Part shown: piece after piece, positions 52,101-59,957 of the stretch
Layout: every line of letters begins with the position of its first letter
How positions within the stretch are numbered: the stretch's first letter is position 1
Origin: Crocosphaera chwakensis CCY0110
GTDB lineage: Bacteria > Cyanobacteriota > Cyanobacteriia > Cyanobacteriales > Microcystaceae
Assembly: GCF_000169335.1 (NCBI RefSeq)
Contig: NZ_AAXW01000010.1
Coordinates: forward strand, 62,001 to 126,000
Length of the DNA stretch: 64,000 bases
Direction of reading: 5' to 3'
Made by a program: the position numbers and the translations under genes
Notes under the pieces: generated by a model
Database searches by the model: none
What the model was told of the DNA's origin: nothing
What the model saw: the letters and a program-made list of their open reading frames with translations, nothing else

Positions 52101-53675
52101 GCGCAACGATTGGCTAAAGTGGGTAATTGGGAACTAAAATACGAAGAAAATTTGACCCTAGCCACGGCCAAACCGGACTGTTCAAAGGAACTCTATGAGA
52201 TTTACCAACTCGATCCCCAACCGTCGTCCCCTAGCCTAGAAGATATCTTAGAATGTTATCCCCCCGCAGATCGTCAGGCACTGGAGAATGCTTTTCAACT
52301 GTTGATCTTTCATGGTATTCCCTTCGGTTTAGATGTTGAGCTTCACATTTCTGAACAAGACATCCACAGTCTCAACGTGATCGGTCAAGTGATTCGAGAT
52401 AAAGACGGTCAGATTCTCAAGTTCTATGGCACTGTTATGGATATTACAGAGCGTAAACGCATCGAACAAGAACTGGTACGTCGTAACCAAGCCCTCGAAG
52501 AAGCGATCGCTGTGGCTCAAGTGGCTGACTCGGCCAATCAAGCTAAAAGCGAGTTTCTAGCCAATATGAGCCATGAAATTCGTACTCCTATCAACTCAAT
52601 TATGTTGGTAGGCCAACTACTAGAAGGGACTAAGCTAGATACCCAGCAAAAAAAATTGCTGCAAACCCTGACAAATAATAGCAATCACTTGTTAAATATC
52701 ATTAATGATATTTTATCCCTCTCAAAACTAGAATCCCGTAGCCTAGAACTGGAGCATCGCCCTTTCCACCTTAACGAGATGTTCCAAGAGCTTTCTAACA
52801 CCTTTACCCCACAAGCACAAAGCAAAGAAATTGGCCTCACGTTTACCATTGCTTCAGATGTTCCTGATGTTTTGATGGGAGATGACTTTCGCTTGCAGCA
52901 AGTGTTCAGGAATCTCATTAGTAACGCCATTAAGTTCACATCATCTGGTCAAGTGACTGTCAACGCAAGCTGTGATCGTGACTCAGTATCAGAGAAGTCT
53001 CAGGTCAATTTATACTTTACCGTTCAAGACACGGGTATTGGCATTGACCCAGCTAAACAAGAGGATTTGTTTCAGCCCTTTGTACAAGCCGATAACTCAA
53101 CCACCCGACAATTTGGTGGCACAGGATTAGGGTTGACTATTTGTCGCCGTATCATTCAAACGATGAACGGAGAAATTGGTCTAGATAGCATAGTGGGAGA
53201 AGGTTCTACCTTTTGGCTAAAAATCCCTTTTTCTTTGGGGGATAATACCCGTGTTCCTGAAACAGAGGAAACTAACGATTCAAACCAGGAACAACAGACG
53301 ACTGCACCGACTACTTTGAAAATTTTACTGGTGGAAGATTATGAAGATAATCGCTTTTTGATGTTAATGTTGTTGGAGACTTTAGGCTATCAGGCTGACT
53401 GGGTAACCAATGGTCAAGAATTTCTCGATCAAACAGAAGAACAGGACTACGATATTGTCTTTTTGGATTGTCAGATGCCGATATTAGACGGTTACGAGGC
53501 TATAAAGCGTTTTCGCCAGCGAGAAGAGGAAGGCAATCATACGGTGGTGATAGGACTCACCGCGCACGCTATGGAAGGCGATCGCGATAAGTGTTTAGAA
53601 GCGGGCATGGATGACTATTTGAGTAAACCTATCCTCATAGAAAGCTTAGCGAATTTGTTAGAAAAATGGTCTTAA
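49182..53675 (+). CDS. CheB-CheR-PAS-histidine kinase-receiver hybrid protein
   Basis: A 1497-residue multi-domain signalling protein. Order: CheB methylesterase (1-190; GASAGG with Ser20, QHLSP with His47, GHDG Asp about 145), CheR methyltransferase (about 215-480; GATCFFRD, ACATGEEAYS, ATDLDSRAL, VSCRNVLIYM), a long coiled coil (about 640-710) with repeats NEEL-S-NEELQSTNEELQ, three PAS-type regions (about 715-1095), HisKA (HEIRTPINSIM, about 1130), HATPase (VQDTGIGIDPA, GGTGLGLTI) and a C-terminal receiver (VEDYEDN, FLDCQMP, SKPI). No receiver precedes CheB. It lacks membrane helices, so it is likely cytosolic. No che operon or pilus gene is nearby. Confidence 0.93.
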   Translation: MSSLGKSKNQKFFIIGIGASAGGVQALESFFDSLPDNPNGAFVVVQHLSPSHPSMMTDILQRQTTLPVEQVQDQTLLEPAKVYVLPPRKTIILEERRLRLLDNPPNSPPNVIDRFFESLVDGWGERMIAILLSGTGHDGTKGLQAVSRAGGIALVQSPETAQFTSMPSSAIPSGLVDEILSPQDLAKTVYELIRFSDNFPTSSLQDSNLIDPNQLQEILEILSEKEDIDFSHYKVSTLSRRILHRCALTREENVSQYIERLETSEQEQKLLRQDLLIGATCFFRDREVWELLKEQVLPGKISKLKPGEQLRIWISACATGEEAYSMAIVVDEVLQTIDKTIQVKIFATDLDSRALQVAADGVYPDTIANDISPKRLKRYFEFQGNQYRVKPLLRKMLIIAPQDLTKNAGFSKMHLVSCRNVLIYMQSPLQYQVLRLLHFALMPQGTLILGTSETLGNMRDEFTPVSTKWKIFQKRRDSSLSSLLVTRPSLPSTFKSSVPIKTRQQRFDKILAGLLKLCLQDRQITALLVGADNELLQIFHNSAQLLEHSVGIMSLDVVEQVHPALKLPLSTALHRTRRRNEELALYTGIKLEKEGKEWNVTLRVTPNKNGHDREQILVVFEVETSSNASVQPLRFDAEEEATRQISELEQELQQTRENLQVTIEELETANEEQQATNEELLASNEELQSTNEELQSVNEELYTVNAEHQSKIQELTQLNADIDNLLRSTDIGVIFLDRQFNIRKFTPAATRAVNIKPSDIGRPLTDLTNNLNCPNLIDIVQQVATTQEPYEQEVTISPSHDYLLMRVHPYLQNDKDSEGIVMTFVQVNELKQVQQHLKQANILLEKLYEASPAGLCLFDQELKFIRVNQALSRINGVSIEGHLGKTLHDIAPQLAEYLEGILQQVINTGEAICNIEVRGIMPATPEVERCWIASYYPVDFINDGRGVGAVVVEITQRVQAEVALRNSQMRLQEAQRLAKVGNWELKYEENLTLATAKPDCSKELYEIYQLDPQPSSPSLEDILECYPPADRQALENAFQLLIFHGIPFGLDVELHISEQDIHSLNVIGQVIRDKDGQILKFYGTVMDITERKRIEQELVRRNQALEEAIAVAQVADSANQAKSEFLANMSHEIRTPINSIMLVGQLLEGTKLDTQQKKLLQTLTNNSNHLLNIINDILSLSKLESRSLELEHRPFHLNEMFQELSNTFTPQAQSKEIGLTFTIASDVPDVLMGDDFRLQQVFRNLISNAIKFTSSGQVTVNASCDRDSVSEKSQVNLYFTVQDTGIGIDPAKQEDLFQPFVQADNSTTRQFGGTGLGLTICRRIIQTMNGEIGLDSIVGEGSTFWLKIPFSLGDNTRVPETEETNDSNQEQQTTAPTTLKILLVEDYEDNRFLMLMLLETLGYQADWVTNGQEFLDQTEEQDYDIVFLDCQMPILDGYEAIKRFRQREEEGNHTVVIGLTAHAMEGDRDKCLEAGMDDYLSKPILIESLANLLEKWS

Positions 53676-53676
53676 T

Positions 53677-54231
53677 CTAAGCTGTTGCTGTTACGCGAGA
53701 AAATAAGGCGATCGCTGCACTGATAAAAGCAGGGATATCATGAGGGTTACGACTGGTGACTAAGTTACCATCAATGACCACTTCTTCATCTACCCAGTTA
53801 GCACCTGCATTTTTCAGGTCTGTTTTTAGAGATGGCCAAGAGGTGATTTTTCGACCTTGCACCGCCTCAGCTTCTACTAAAGTCCAAGGACCATGACAAA
53901 TGGCTGCCACTGGTTTATCTGCGGTGAAAAATGCTTTAATAAACTCAACAACAGACGGGTTAGTTCTCAGTTGATCAGGGTTAGCCACACCACCAGGAAG
54001 CAGTAATGCGTCATAATCATCAGGGTTAGCTTGATTTAATGCGACATCGACGTTAAATTCGTCTGCTTTATCATAATGATTCCATCCTCGCACTGTTTTA
54101 TCCTTCGGGGAAATCAGATGAGTGGTTGCACCAGCATCATCAAATGCTTGACGAGGTTTTGTCATTTCAACTTGTTCAAACCCGTCTGTAACTAAAATCG
54201 CAATTTTCTTATTTTGTAGTTCTTTTGTCAT
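53677..54231 (-). CDS. DJ-1/PfpI-family protein
   Basis: A 184-residue PfpI/DJ-1 superfamily protein (type 1 glutamine amidotransferase-like). Catalytic Cys in AICHGPWTLVEA (about 114), with Glu in FEQVEMTKPR (about 19) and His next to the Cys. Members act as proteases, glyoxalases or chaperones; the exact role is not predictable. It is convergent with the hybrid kinase gene, whose stop is one base away. Confidence 0.88.
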   Translation of the reverse strand: MTKELQNKKIAILVTDGFEQVEMTKPRQAFDDAGATTHLISPKDKTVRGWNHYDKADEFNVDVALNQANPDDYDALLLPGGVANPDQLRTNPSVVEFIKAFFTADKPVAAICHGPWTLVEAEAVQGRKITSWPSLKTDLKNAGANWVDEEVVIDGNLVTSRNPHDIPAFISAAIALFSRVTATA

Positions 54232-54392
54232 GATTATTTTCTACTCTATTTAAGATTGTTTGTTTCTACTAAAAACAGCCTATCGAGTTCATTAAGATAT
54301 ATCCATCACACTTAAGATAGAGATTTAATAACTAAGAGATACAGCCATTGCTTAAAATGAGACTAGGAACATTAATTGAGTTAACAAAAATT

Positions 54393-54680
54393 ATGACTTT
54401 GTTAGAACAACTAAAAAGTAAACTTGAAGTTTATAAACCGATACTTCTAGAAAAATACAACATCCATCAATTAGGCATTTTTGGATTAGTTGAAAATTGT
54501 AACAATAATCAAGAATTAAACATCTTGATTGATTATATTGAAGCTCCTAGTTTACTAGATTTGGTTGAATTAGAAAATTGGTTAACGGAAAAATTAACAA
54601 TTACTGTTCATATTTTTACTAAAAATGGACTAAAAGGACAAAGACGACAAAGAATTCTATCAGAAGTATCCTATATATGA
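54393..54680 (+). CDS. MntA-like nucleotidyltransferase antitoxin with lost catalytic residues
   Basis: A protein of about 95 residues (from ATG 54393; upstream ATGs at 54348 and 54357 are in frame) of the minimal nucleotidyltransferase family, which pairs with HepT. The normal motif GIFGS-x10-DxD is degenerate: GIFGLVENCNNNQELNILIDY lacks the Ser and both Asp, and the third Asp site reads VHIF. The first part (LLEQLKSKLEVYKPILLEKYNIHQLGIFG) and end (RRQRILSEV) are still family-like. MntA normally AMPylates and blocks HepT; this copy cannot by the residues visible. It overlaps the HepT gene by 4 bp. Confidence 0.75.
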   Translation: MTLLEQLKSKLEVYKPILLEKYNIHQLGIFGLVENCNNNQELNILIDYIEAPSLLDLVELENWLTEKLTITVHIFTKNGLKGQRRQRILSEVSYI

Positions 54681-54952
54681 CAAGAAGAGAATTGAATGAA
54701 TATCTTAACGATATCCTAATGGCAATAGACCAAGTTCAATCATTGACTTATCAACAAAGTTTTGAAAGCTTTAAAAATAATTCAGTCAACTTTTTAGCTA
54801 TTATTCAAAATTTAGTGATTATTGGAGAGGCTATTAAAAATGTTTCCAGTGATGTCAGAGAAGATTATCCTCACGTTCCCTGGAAATCAATAGCAGGAAT
54901 GCGAGATAAATTAGTTCATGAATATTGGGCAATTGATGAACAAGTTGTCTGA
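54677..54952 (+). CDS. HepT-like HEPN toxin, C-terminally truncated
   Basis: A 91-residue HepT-type (DUF86) protein. MTRRELNEYLNDILMAIDQVQ, NSVNFLAIIQNLVIIGEAIKN and WKSIAGMRDKLVHEYWAID are family-typical; the HEPN active motif Rx4HxY (RDKLVHEY) is intact. The frame ends early at TGA 54950-54952, and the same frame continues KVITNNIP, then a TAA (54977-54979), then LKIDISRK to TAA at 55004. This looks like a C-terminal end lost by two stop mutations. So the HEPN motif survives while the C-terminus and the antitoxin are damaged. It may be a functional short toxin or a gene in decay. Confidence 0.7.
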   Translation: MTRRELNEYLNDILMAIDQVQSLTYQQSFESFKNNSVNFLAIIQNLVIIGEAIKNVSSDVREDYPHVPWKSIAGMRDKLVHEYWAIDEQVV

Positions 54953-55055
54953 AAAGTTATCACCAATAATATCCCGTAACTTAAAATAGATATTTCAAGA
55001 AAATAATGCTAAAATTATCTATATTTTTAACTAAGATGTAATCAAGAAATAAATT

Positions 55056-56042
55056 ATGACAATTAAAGCATTTGTTACAGGAGGAACCGGGTTTATCGGT
55101 GCAAACTTAGTAAGACTCTTATTAAAAGAAGGTTATGAAGTTCGAGCTTTAGTTCGTCCCCAAAGTAATTTAGATAACCTCAAAAACTTAGATATTGAAA
55201 TTGTTAAAGGGGATCTCAATGATATCAATTTAGTTGAGAAAATAAGAGGCTGTCATGTTCTCTTTCATGTGGCAGCCCATTACTCTTTATATCAAGCTGA
55301 TAAAGATAAATTATATGAAAGCAATGTGTTAGGAACTCGCTCTATTTTAAACGCAGCTAAACAAGCTAATATTGAACGCATTGTTTACACAAGTTCTGTG
55401 GCTGCGATCGGTGTAGGAAAACCAGGAGAAATCGTTAACGAAAGCCATCAAAGTCCTGTTAATAAATTAGTCGGACATTACAAAAAATCAAAATATTGGG
55501 CTGAACAAGAAGCCAAAAAAGCTATCATTAATGGGCAAGATATTGTTATCGTTAATCCTAGTACACCCATCGGACCATTAGATATTAAACCCACCCCCAC
55601 TGGCGACATTATTTTACGTTTTTTACGCCGTCAAATGCCCGCTTATGTCAATACTGGTTTAAATATTATTGATGTGCGAGACGTAGCGCAAGGTCATCTG
55701 TTAGCATTAAAAAAAGGTATGATCGGGGAACGTTATATTTTAGGCAACAAAAACCTAAGTTTAAAAGCCTTATTAGAACAATTATCCCTATTAACAGGGT
55801 TAAAAGCTCCTCAACAAACCTTACCTTTGTGGTTACCTTTAACTGTGGCTTGGATGGAAGAAACTTTATTCTCTCCTTTGGGTAAAAAACCGTCTATTCC
55901 TATTGATGGGGTGAAAATGTCTAAACAACCAATGTATTATGATCCATCTAAAGCCATTAATCAATTAGGTTTACCTTCTTCTCCCATTGAAATAGCTTTA
56001 AAAGATGCCATCGATTGGTTTAGCAATAATGGTTATGCTTAA
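55056..56042 (+). CDS. NAD-dependent epimerase, HpnA-like
   Basis: A 328-residue short-chain-type sugar epimerase/dehydratase. FVTGGTGFIGANLVRLLLKEGYEVRALVR is the NAD-binding Rossmann motif; catalytic Tyr/Lys in GHYKKSKYWAEQEA (YxxxK). The start and overall sequence match hopanoid-associated sugar epimerase HpnA. Whether hopanoids are made is suggested but not shown by this gene alone. It is followed 59 bp later by the ABC ATPase gene. Confidence 0.8.
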   Translation: MTIKAFVTGGTGFIGANLVRLLLKEGYEVRALVRPQSNLDNLKNLDIEIVKGDLNDINLVEKIRGCHVLFHVAAHYSLYQADKDKLYESNVLGTRSILNAAKQANIERIVYTSSVAAIGVGKPGEIVNESHQSPVNKLVGHYKKSKYWAEQEAKKAIINGQDIVIVNPSTPIGPLDIKPTPTGDIILRFLRRQMPAYVNTGLNIIDVRDVAQGHLLALKKGMIGERYILGNKNLSLKALLEQLSLLTGLKAPQQTLPLWLPLTVAWMEETLFSPLGKKPSIPIDGVKMSKQPMYYDPSKAINQLGLPSSPIEIALKDAIDWFSNNGYA

Positions 56043-56101
56043 ATTAATTACTTTTTAAAAAAATCAAAATAATAGAATATTTAGTAACTAAAAAAATTAT
56101 T

Positions 56102-57100
56102 ATGTCTGTTATTGATGTCCATAATCTTAGCAAAATCTATAAAGTTTCTTCAAAAAAACCTGGATTCAAAGGAACAATTAATCATTTTTTCAAGAGAACT
56201 TATCGAGATATTATCGCTGTTGAAGATGTATCATTTACCATTAACTCAGGTGAAATAGTTGGCTTTTTAGGGGCAAATGGTGCAGGGAAAACAACTACAT
56301 TAAAAATGCTAACTGGATTAATTCATCCCTCAACTGGTGAAGTAAAAATAGTTGGACATATTCCTTTTAAGCGTCATCCTAAGTTCTTAAAACAGATGAG
56401 TTTAATTATGGGACAAAAACAGCAATTATTATGGGATCTTCCTGCTTTAGATTCTTTAAAAATTAATGCTGCTGTTTATGAAATTCCTGACAAGATTTTT
56501 TACCAAAGATTACAAGAATTATCAGAAATGCTGTCTATCAAAGAAGAATTAACCCAACCGGTTCGTAAACTTTCTTTAGGACAGAGAATGAAAGCAGAAT
56601 TACTCGCTGCTTTGTTACATCATCCTCAAGTTTTGTTTTTAGATGAACCCACATTAGGGTTGGATGTTAATTCTCAAGCTGCAATTCGTTCTTTTTTAAA
56701 AGAATATAATCAAAGATATGAAGCAACTATTTTATTAACCAGTCATTATATGGCTGATATTACTGCATTGTGTGAAAGAGTTTTATTGATTCACGAAGGA
56801 CAATTAATTTATGATGGTAACTTAGAAGAATTAGTAGAAAAGTTTACCCCATATAAGGAGGTCAATGTTGAACTATCCTATCCTTTATCATCAGATAAAC
56901 TCGCTCATTACGGACAAGTTGAAAATGTAAAAGGTCAAGAAGTTAGATTTTTAGTTAAACAAGAAAACCTAACAGAAACTATCGCTAAAATTTTAGCTCA
57001 ATTAGAAGTCAATGATCTGAATGTCACTGAACCCCCTATTGAAGAAGTGGTTAGTCAAATCTTTTCTAGGGGTAATGTTGATATAATCGATAAACATTAG
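56102..57100 (+). CDS. ABC-2 type transporter ATP-binding protein
   Basis: A 332-residue ATPase. Walker A GANGAGKTTT (about 60), signature LSLGQRMKAELLAALL, Walker B VLFLDEPTLGLD, switch His in LLTSHY. N-terminal extension (KVSSKKPGFKGTINHFFKRTYRD) and C-terminal regulatory part (KEVNVELSYPLSSDKLAHYG) are typical of the ABC-2/DrrA-like group with long loop. No permease gene is adjacent: the next gene is a peptidase. The partner must be elsewhere. Confidence 0.85.
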   Translation: MSVIDVHNLSKIYKVSSKKPGFKGTINHFFKRTYRDIIAVEDVSFTINSGEIVGFLGANGAGKTTTLKMLTGLIHPSTGEVKIVGHIPFKRHPKFLKQMSLIMGQKQQLLWDLPALDSLKINAAVYEIPDKIFYQRLQELSEMLSIKEELTQPVRKLSLGQRMKAELLAALLHHPQVLFLDEPTLGLDVNSQAAIRSFLKEYNQRYEATILLTSHYMADITALCERVLLIHEGQLIYDGNLEELVEKFTPYKEVNVELSYPLSSDKLAHYGQVENVKGQEVRFLVKQENLTETIAKILAQLEVNDLNVTEPPIEEVVSQIFSRGNVDIIDKH

Positions 57101-57112
57101 AAATAAAACAAT

Positions 57113-58474
57113 ATGATTGATATTAATACCTTAAAAAATCGCAGGAAAAAACTAGCTAGTTTGATTAATTTTCCTACAGTATTATGGTCAGGAAAGTCAC
57201 CTTCCAAAAATTTCAAAGCTAACCATTATCCTTTTCGTGCTAGTAGTCATTTTCTCTATTTTACAGGAATTCCCTTAGAAAATGCAGCAATACGACTAGA
57301 AAATGATAAATTAGACTTATTTATGGATAATCCTTCTCCTGATAGTACCCTATGGCATGGAGAAATGCCAACGAGAGAAGATATTGCAAGAAAAATAGAA
57401 GCTAACAATGCTTATCCGATGAAAATATTAAAAGATAAAATAGATGGGGTTGCGACGATTCCCGTTCAAGACATTGTTACTTATGAAAAACAAAGAAAAA
57501 TATTACAGCGTCCCTTATCTATTAATCAAGATTCAAAAGATATTGATCATCAATTAATGAAAGCTATTATAAGTTTACGATTAACCCATGATGAGATGGC
57601 TTTAAAGGAAATAAAAAAAGCGATTAATATTTCTGTTGAAGCTCATAAAAAGGGTATAAAATCAACTAAAAAATGTGCAACAGAAGCAGAAGTTAGAGCA
57701 GTGATGGAAAGTCATATAATGAGTCAAAATATGACTTGTGCTTATAATAGTATTGTTACTGTTCATGGAGAAATTTTACACAACGAAACCTATAATAATT
57801 TATTAGAATCAGGGGATTTATTACTAGCAGATGTGGGAGCAGAAAGTGCTTTAGGATGGGCTTCAGATATTACAAGAACTTGGCCAGTGAATGGACAGTT
57901 TTCTAGTTCTCAAAGAGACATTTATGATGTTGTTTTAGCGGCTCATGATGCTTGTATAGAAAAGATGCAAGCAGGAATAGAATATCGAGATATTCATCTT
58001 TTAGGAGCTAAAATAATTGCAGAAGGATTAGTTAATTTAGGCATTTTAAAAGGCAATCCTGAAACCTTAGTAGAAAAAGACGCTCATGCTATATTTTTTC
58101 CTCATGGAATTGGTCATTTATTAGGATTAGATGTTCATGATATGGAAGACTTAGGAGACTTAGCAGGGTATGAAGACGGAAGAACCAGAAGCGATCGCTT
58201 TGGGTTAGGATATTTACGATTAGATCGACCTTTAAAACCTGGTATGGTAGTTACAATAGAACCCGGATTTTATCAAGTTCAGGCTATTTTAAATCATCCT
58301 CAATTTAAAGAGAAATATAATCAAGTAGTTAATTGGGATAAATTAAAACAATTTTCTGATGTTAGAGGAATTCGTATTGAAGATGATATTTTAGTCACAG
58401 AAACAGGAACAGAAATATTAACCAAAAACTTACCCACTCAAGCTGAAGAGATTGAGGAAATTATGGTTGAATAG
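57113..58474 (+). CDS. Xaa-Pro aminopeptidase-like metallopeptidase (M24)
   Basis: A 453-residue M24B peptidase. N-terminal creatinase-like domain to about 165; metal-binding sites in LADVGAESALGWASDITRTWPV (two Asp), FPHGIGHLLGLDVHD (His), VTIEPGFY (Glu) and GIRIEDDILV (Glu). It removes N-terminal residues before proline. It starts 12 bp after the ABC ATPase stop, so they are cotranscribed. Length is normal. Confidence 0.9.
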   Translation: MIDINTLKNRRKKLASLINFPTVLWSGKSPSKNFKANHYPFRASSHFLYFTGIPLENAAIRLENDKLDLFMDNPSPDSTLWHGEMPTREDIARKIEANNAYPMKILKDKIDGVATIPVQDIVTYEKQRKILQRPLSINQDSKDIDHQLMKAIISLRLTHDEMALKEIKKAINISVEAHKKGIKSTKKCATEAEVRAVMESHIMSQNMTCAYNSIVTVHGEILHNETYNNLLESGDLLLADVGAESALGWASDITRTWPVNGQFSSSQRDIYDVVLAAHDACIEKMQAGIEYRDIHLLGAKIIAEGLVNLGILKGNPETLVEKDAHAIFFPHGIGHLLGLDVHDMEDLGDLAGYEDGRTRSDRFGLGYLRLDRPLKPGMVVTIEPGFYQVQAILNHPQFKEKYNQVVNWDKLKQFSDVRGIRIEDDILVTETGTEILTKNLPTQAEEIEEIMVE

Positions 58475-58624
58475 ATCCAATACCTACTCAACTGCTCACT
58501 AAATTCACCCAAATGGATGACCCCTTATAATCCTTTATGATGAGGTCAGCTAATCCCCACTGTTTTAAACTGGTAGCTACACAAAATCAGCTAACTTTCT
58601 TAAAAGGTTGAGGAGAGTATCATT

Positions 58625-58843
58625 ATGAGTCCCTCAGAACAAAATCAAAAACTGGTACGCTTTTTACAACAAGAATTGAACATTCCTGCTGAGTCCATTG
58701 CTTTAGTGCAACGTCATCCTGAACTACCTTATAGTTCTTTTCCTATGTTATTGTGGCGTTACGGATTAATTAGCATTACTCAATTAGACAAAATTTTTGA
58801 TTGGTTAGATCATAGTTTATCCCGTTCAGCAAAACACTTTTAG
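58625..58843 (+). CDS. DUF2949-family small protein
   Basis: A 72-residue protein with the pattern LVRFLQQELNIPAESIALVQRHPE-LP-LLWRYGLISITQLDKIFDWLD. The family is cyanobacterial and of unknown function. AGGAGAG lies upstream at 58611-58617. It stands alone. Confidence 0.8.
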   Translation: MSPSEQNQKLVRFLQQELNIPAESIALVQRHPELPYSSFPMLLWRYGLISITQLDKIFDWLDHSLSRSAKHF

Positions 58844-58917
58844 ATAAAAAAATACAATAAAATAAGACAATTAACATCACGTCTTACCCTTAAAAACAGG
58901 GAAAAATAAAAAAGTTA

Positions 58918-59820
58918 ATGACTTCAATCGATGTTTGGAAACAACCCCCTTATTTAAAACCTGGTGATACCATTGTAGGGATTTCTCCCAGTGGAGCCAT
59001 TAAAGACCTTGCTGCGGTAGAAAAAGCCAGAGAAATTGTGCGATCGCAGGGTTATAATCTAGCATTAGATAAACATTGGAACGCCCATTATGGTTATTTA
59101 GCTGGCACCGATGAACAACGTCGAGAAGCCTTATTAGAAGCATTAACAAACTCCAATTATAAAGCTATTATCGCTGTGCGTGGGGGTTATGGTGCAGCCA
59201 GATTATTAGAAGCAGAAGACTGGGAAACTATCTTTAGAAATAATCCTAAATGGATCATTGGTTTTTCCGATATTACGGGCTTACTCTGGAAACTAGCAAG
59301 GCTTAACATTTATAGTATTCACGGACCGGTATTAGTTAGTTTAGCCAAGGAACCAGAATGGTCATTAAAACGACTATTTAACTATCTTCAAGGTCATCCC
59401 TTACCCCCGTTACAAGGAGAAGGGTGGGGAAATGGCCAAGCGGAAGGATGGTTATTACCCGCTAACTTAACCGTCGCCACCCACTTACTGGGAACCCCCC
59501 TAAAACCCCCCTTAGACGGCGCAATTTTAGCACTAGAAGACGTAGGAGAACCCCCTTACCGTATAGATCGAATGTTGACACAATGGCGGTTAATAGGTGC
59601 ATTTCGTGAGGTTAAAGGGATTGCCTTGGGACGGTTTAGTAGTAGTCACGCTTCTTCGCATAGCTGGACTGTAGAAGAGGTATTACGCGATCGCTTAGGG
59701 GATCTCGGTATTCCCATTGTTTCTGAGTTACCCTTTGGTCATGAGGGAGTTAACGCTATGTTACCCGTGGGGATGAAGGTTAGGTTAGACGGGGATCAGG
59801 GGATACTTACAAGGGTGTAG
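58918..59820 (+). CDS. LD-carboxypeptidase (S66)
   Basis: A 300-residue S66 peptidase that removes D-Ala from peptidoglycan tetrapeptides for recycling. Start KPPYLKPGDTIVGISPSGA-type (here WKQPPYLKPGDTIVGISPSG), nucleophile region IIGFSDITGLLW (Ser about 121), EDVGEPPYRIDRM (Glu about 205), and the catalytic His in SELPFGHEGVNAMLPVG. It is followed by the class A PBP gene 137 bp downstream, on the same strand. Confidence 0.9.
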   Translation: MTSIDVWKQPPYLKPGDTIVGISPSGAIKDLAAVEKAREIVRSQGYNLALDKHWNAHYGYLAGTDEQRREALLEALTNSNYKAIIAVRGGYGAARLLEAEDWETIFRNNPKWIIGFSDITGLLWKLARLNIYSIHGPVLVSLAKEPEWSLKRLFNYLQGHPLPPLQGEGWGNGQAEGWLLPANLTVATHLLGTPLKPPLDGAILALEDVGEPPYRIDRMLTQWRLIGAFREVKGIALGRFSSSHASSHSWTVEEVLRDRLGDLGIPIVSELPFGHEGVNAMLPVGMKVRLDGDQGILTRV

Positions 59821-59845
59821 GGTATAGGGAGGGAGATTAAAACTA

Positions 59846-59868
59846 TTGCCTTTTGCCTTTTGCCTTCT
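59846..59868. repeat. Heptamer tandem repeat
   Basis: TTGCCTT repeated three times (59846-59866) after the carboxypeptidase gene. Same repeat class as at 14281-14301 (GGCAGAA units), complementary in part. Confidence 0.55.
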
Positions 59869-59957
59869 AAGAGAAAATACTGTCATTGTTAACGCATTAG
59901 GATAAGATGATAAAAAATTAATCAACTGCCGTCGTCAATATTGGGTGAGGAGTTAGG

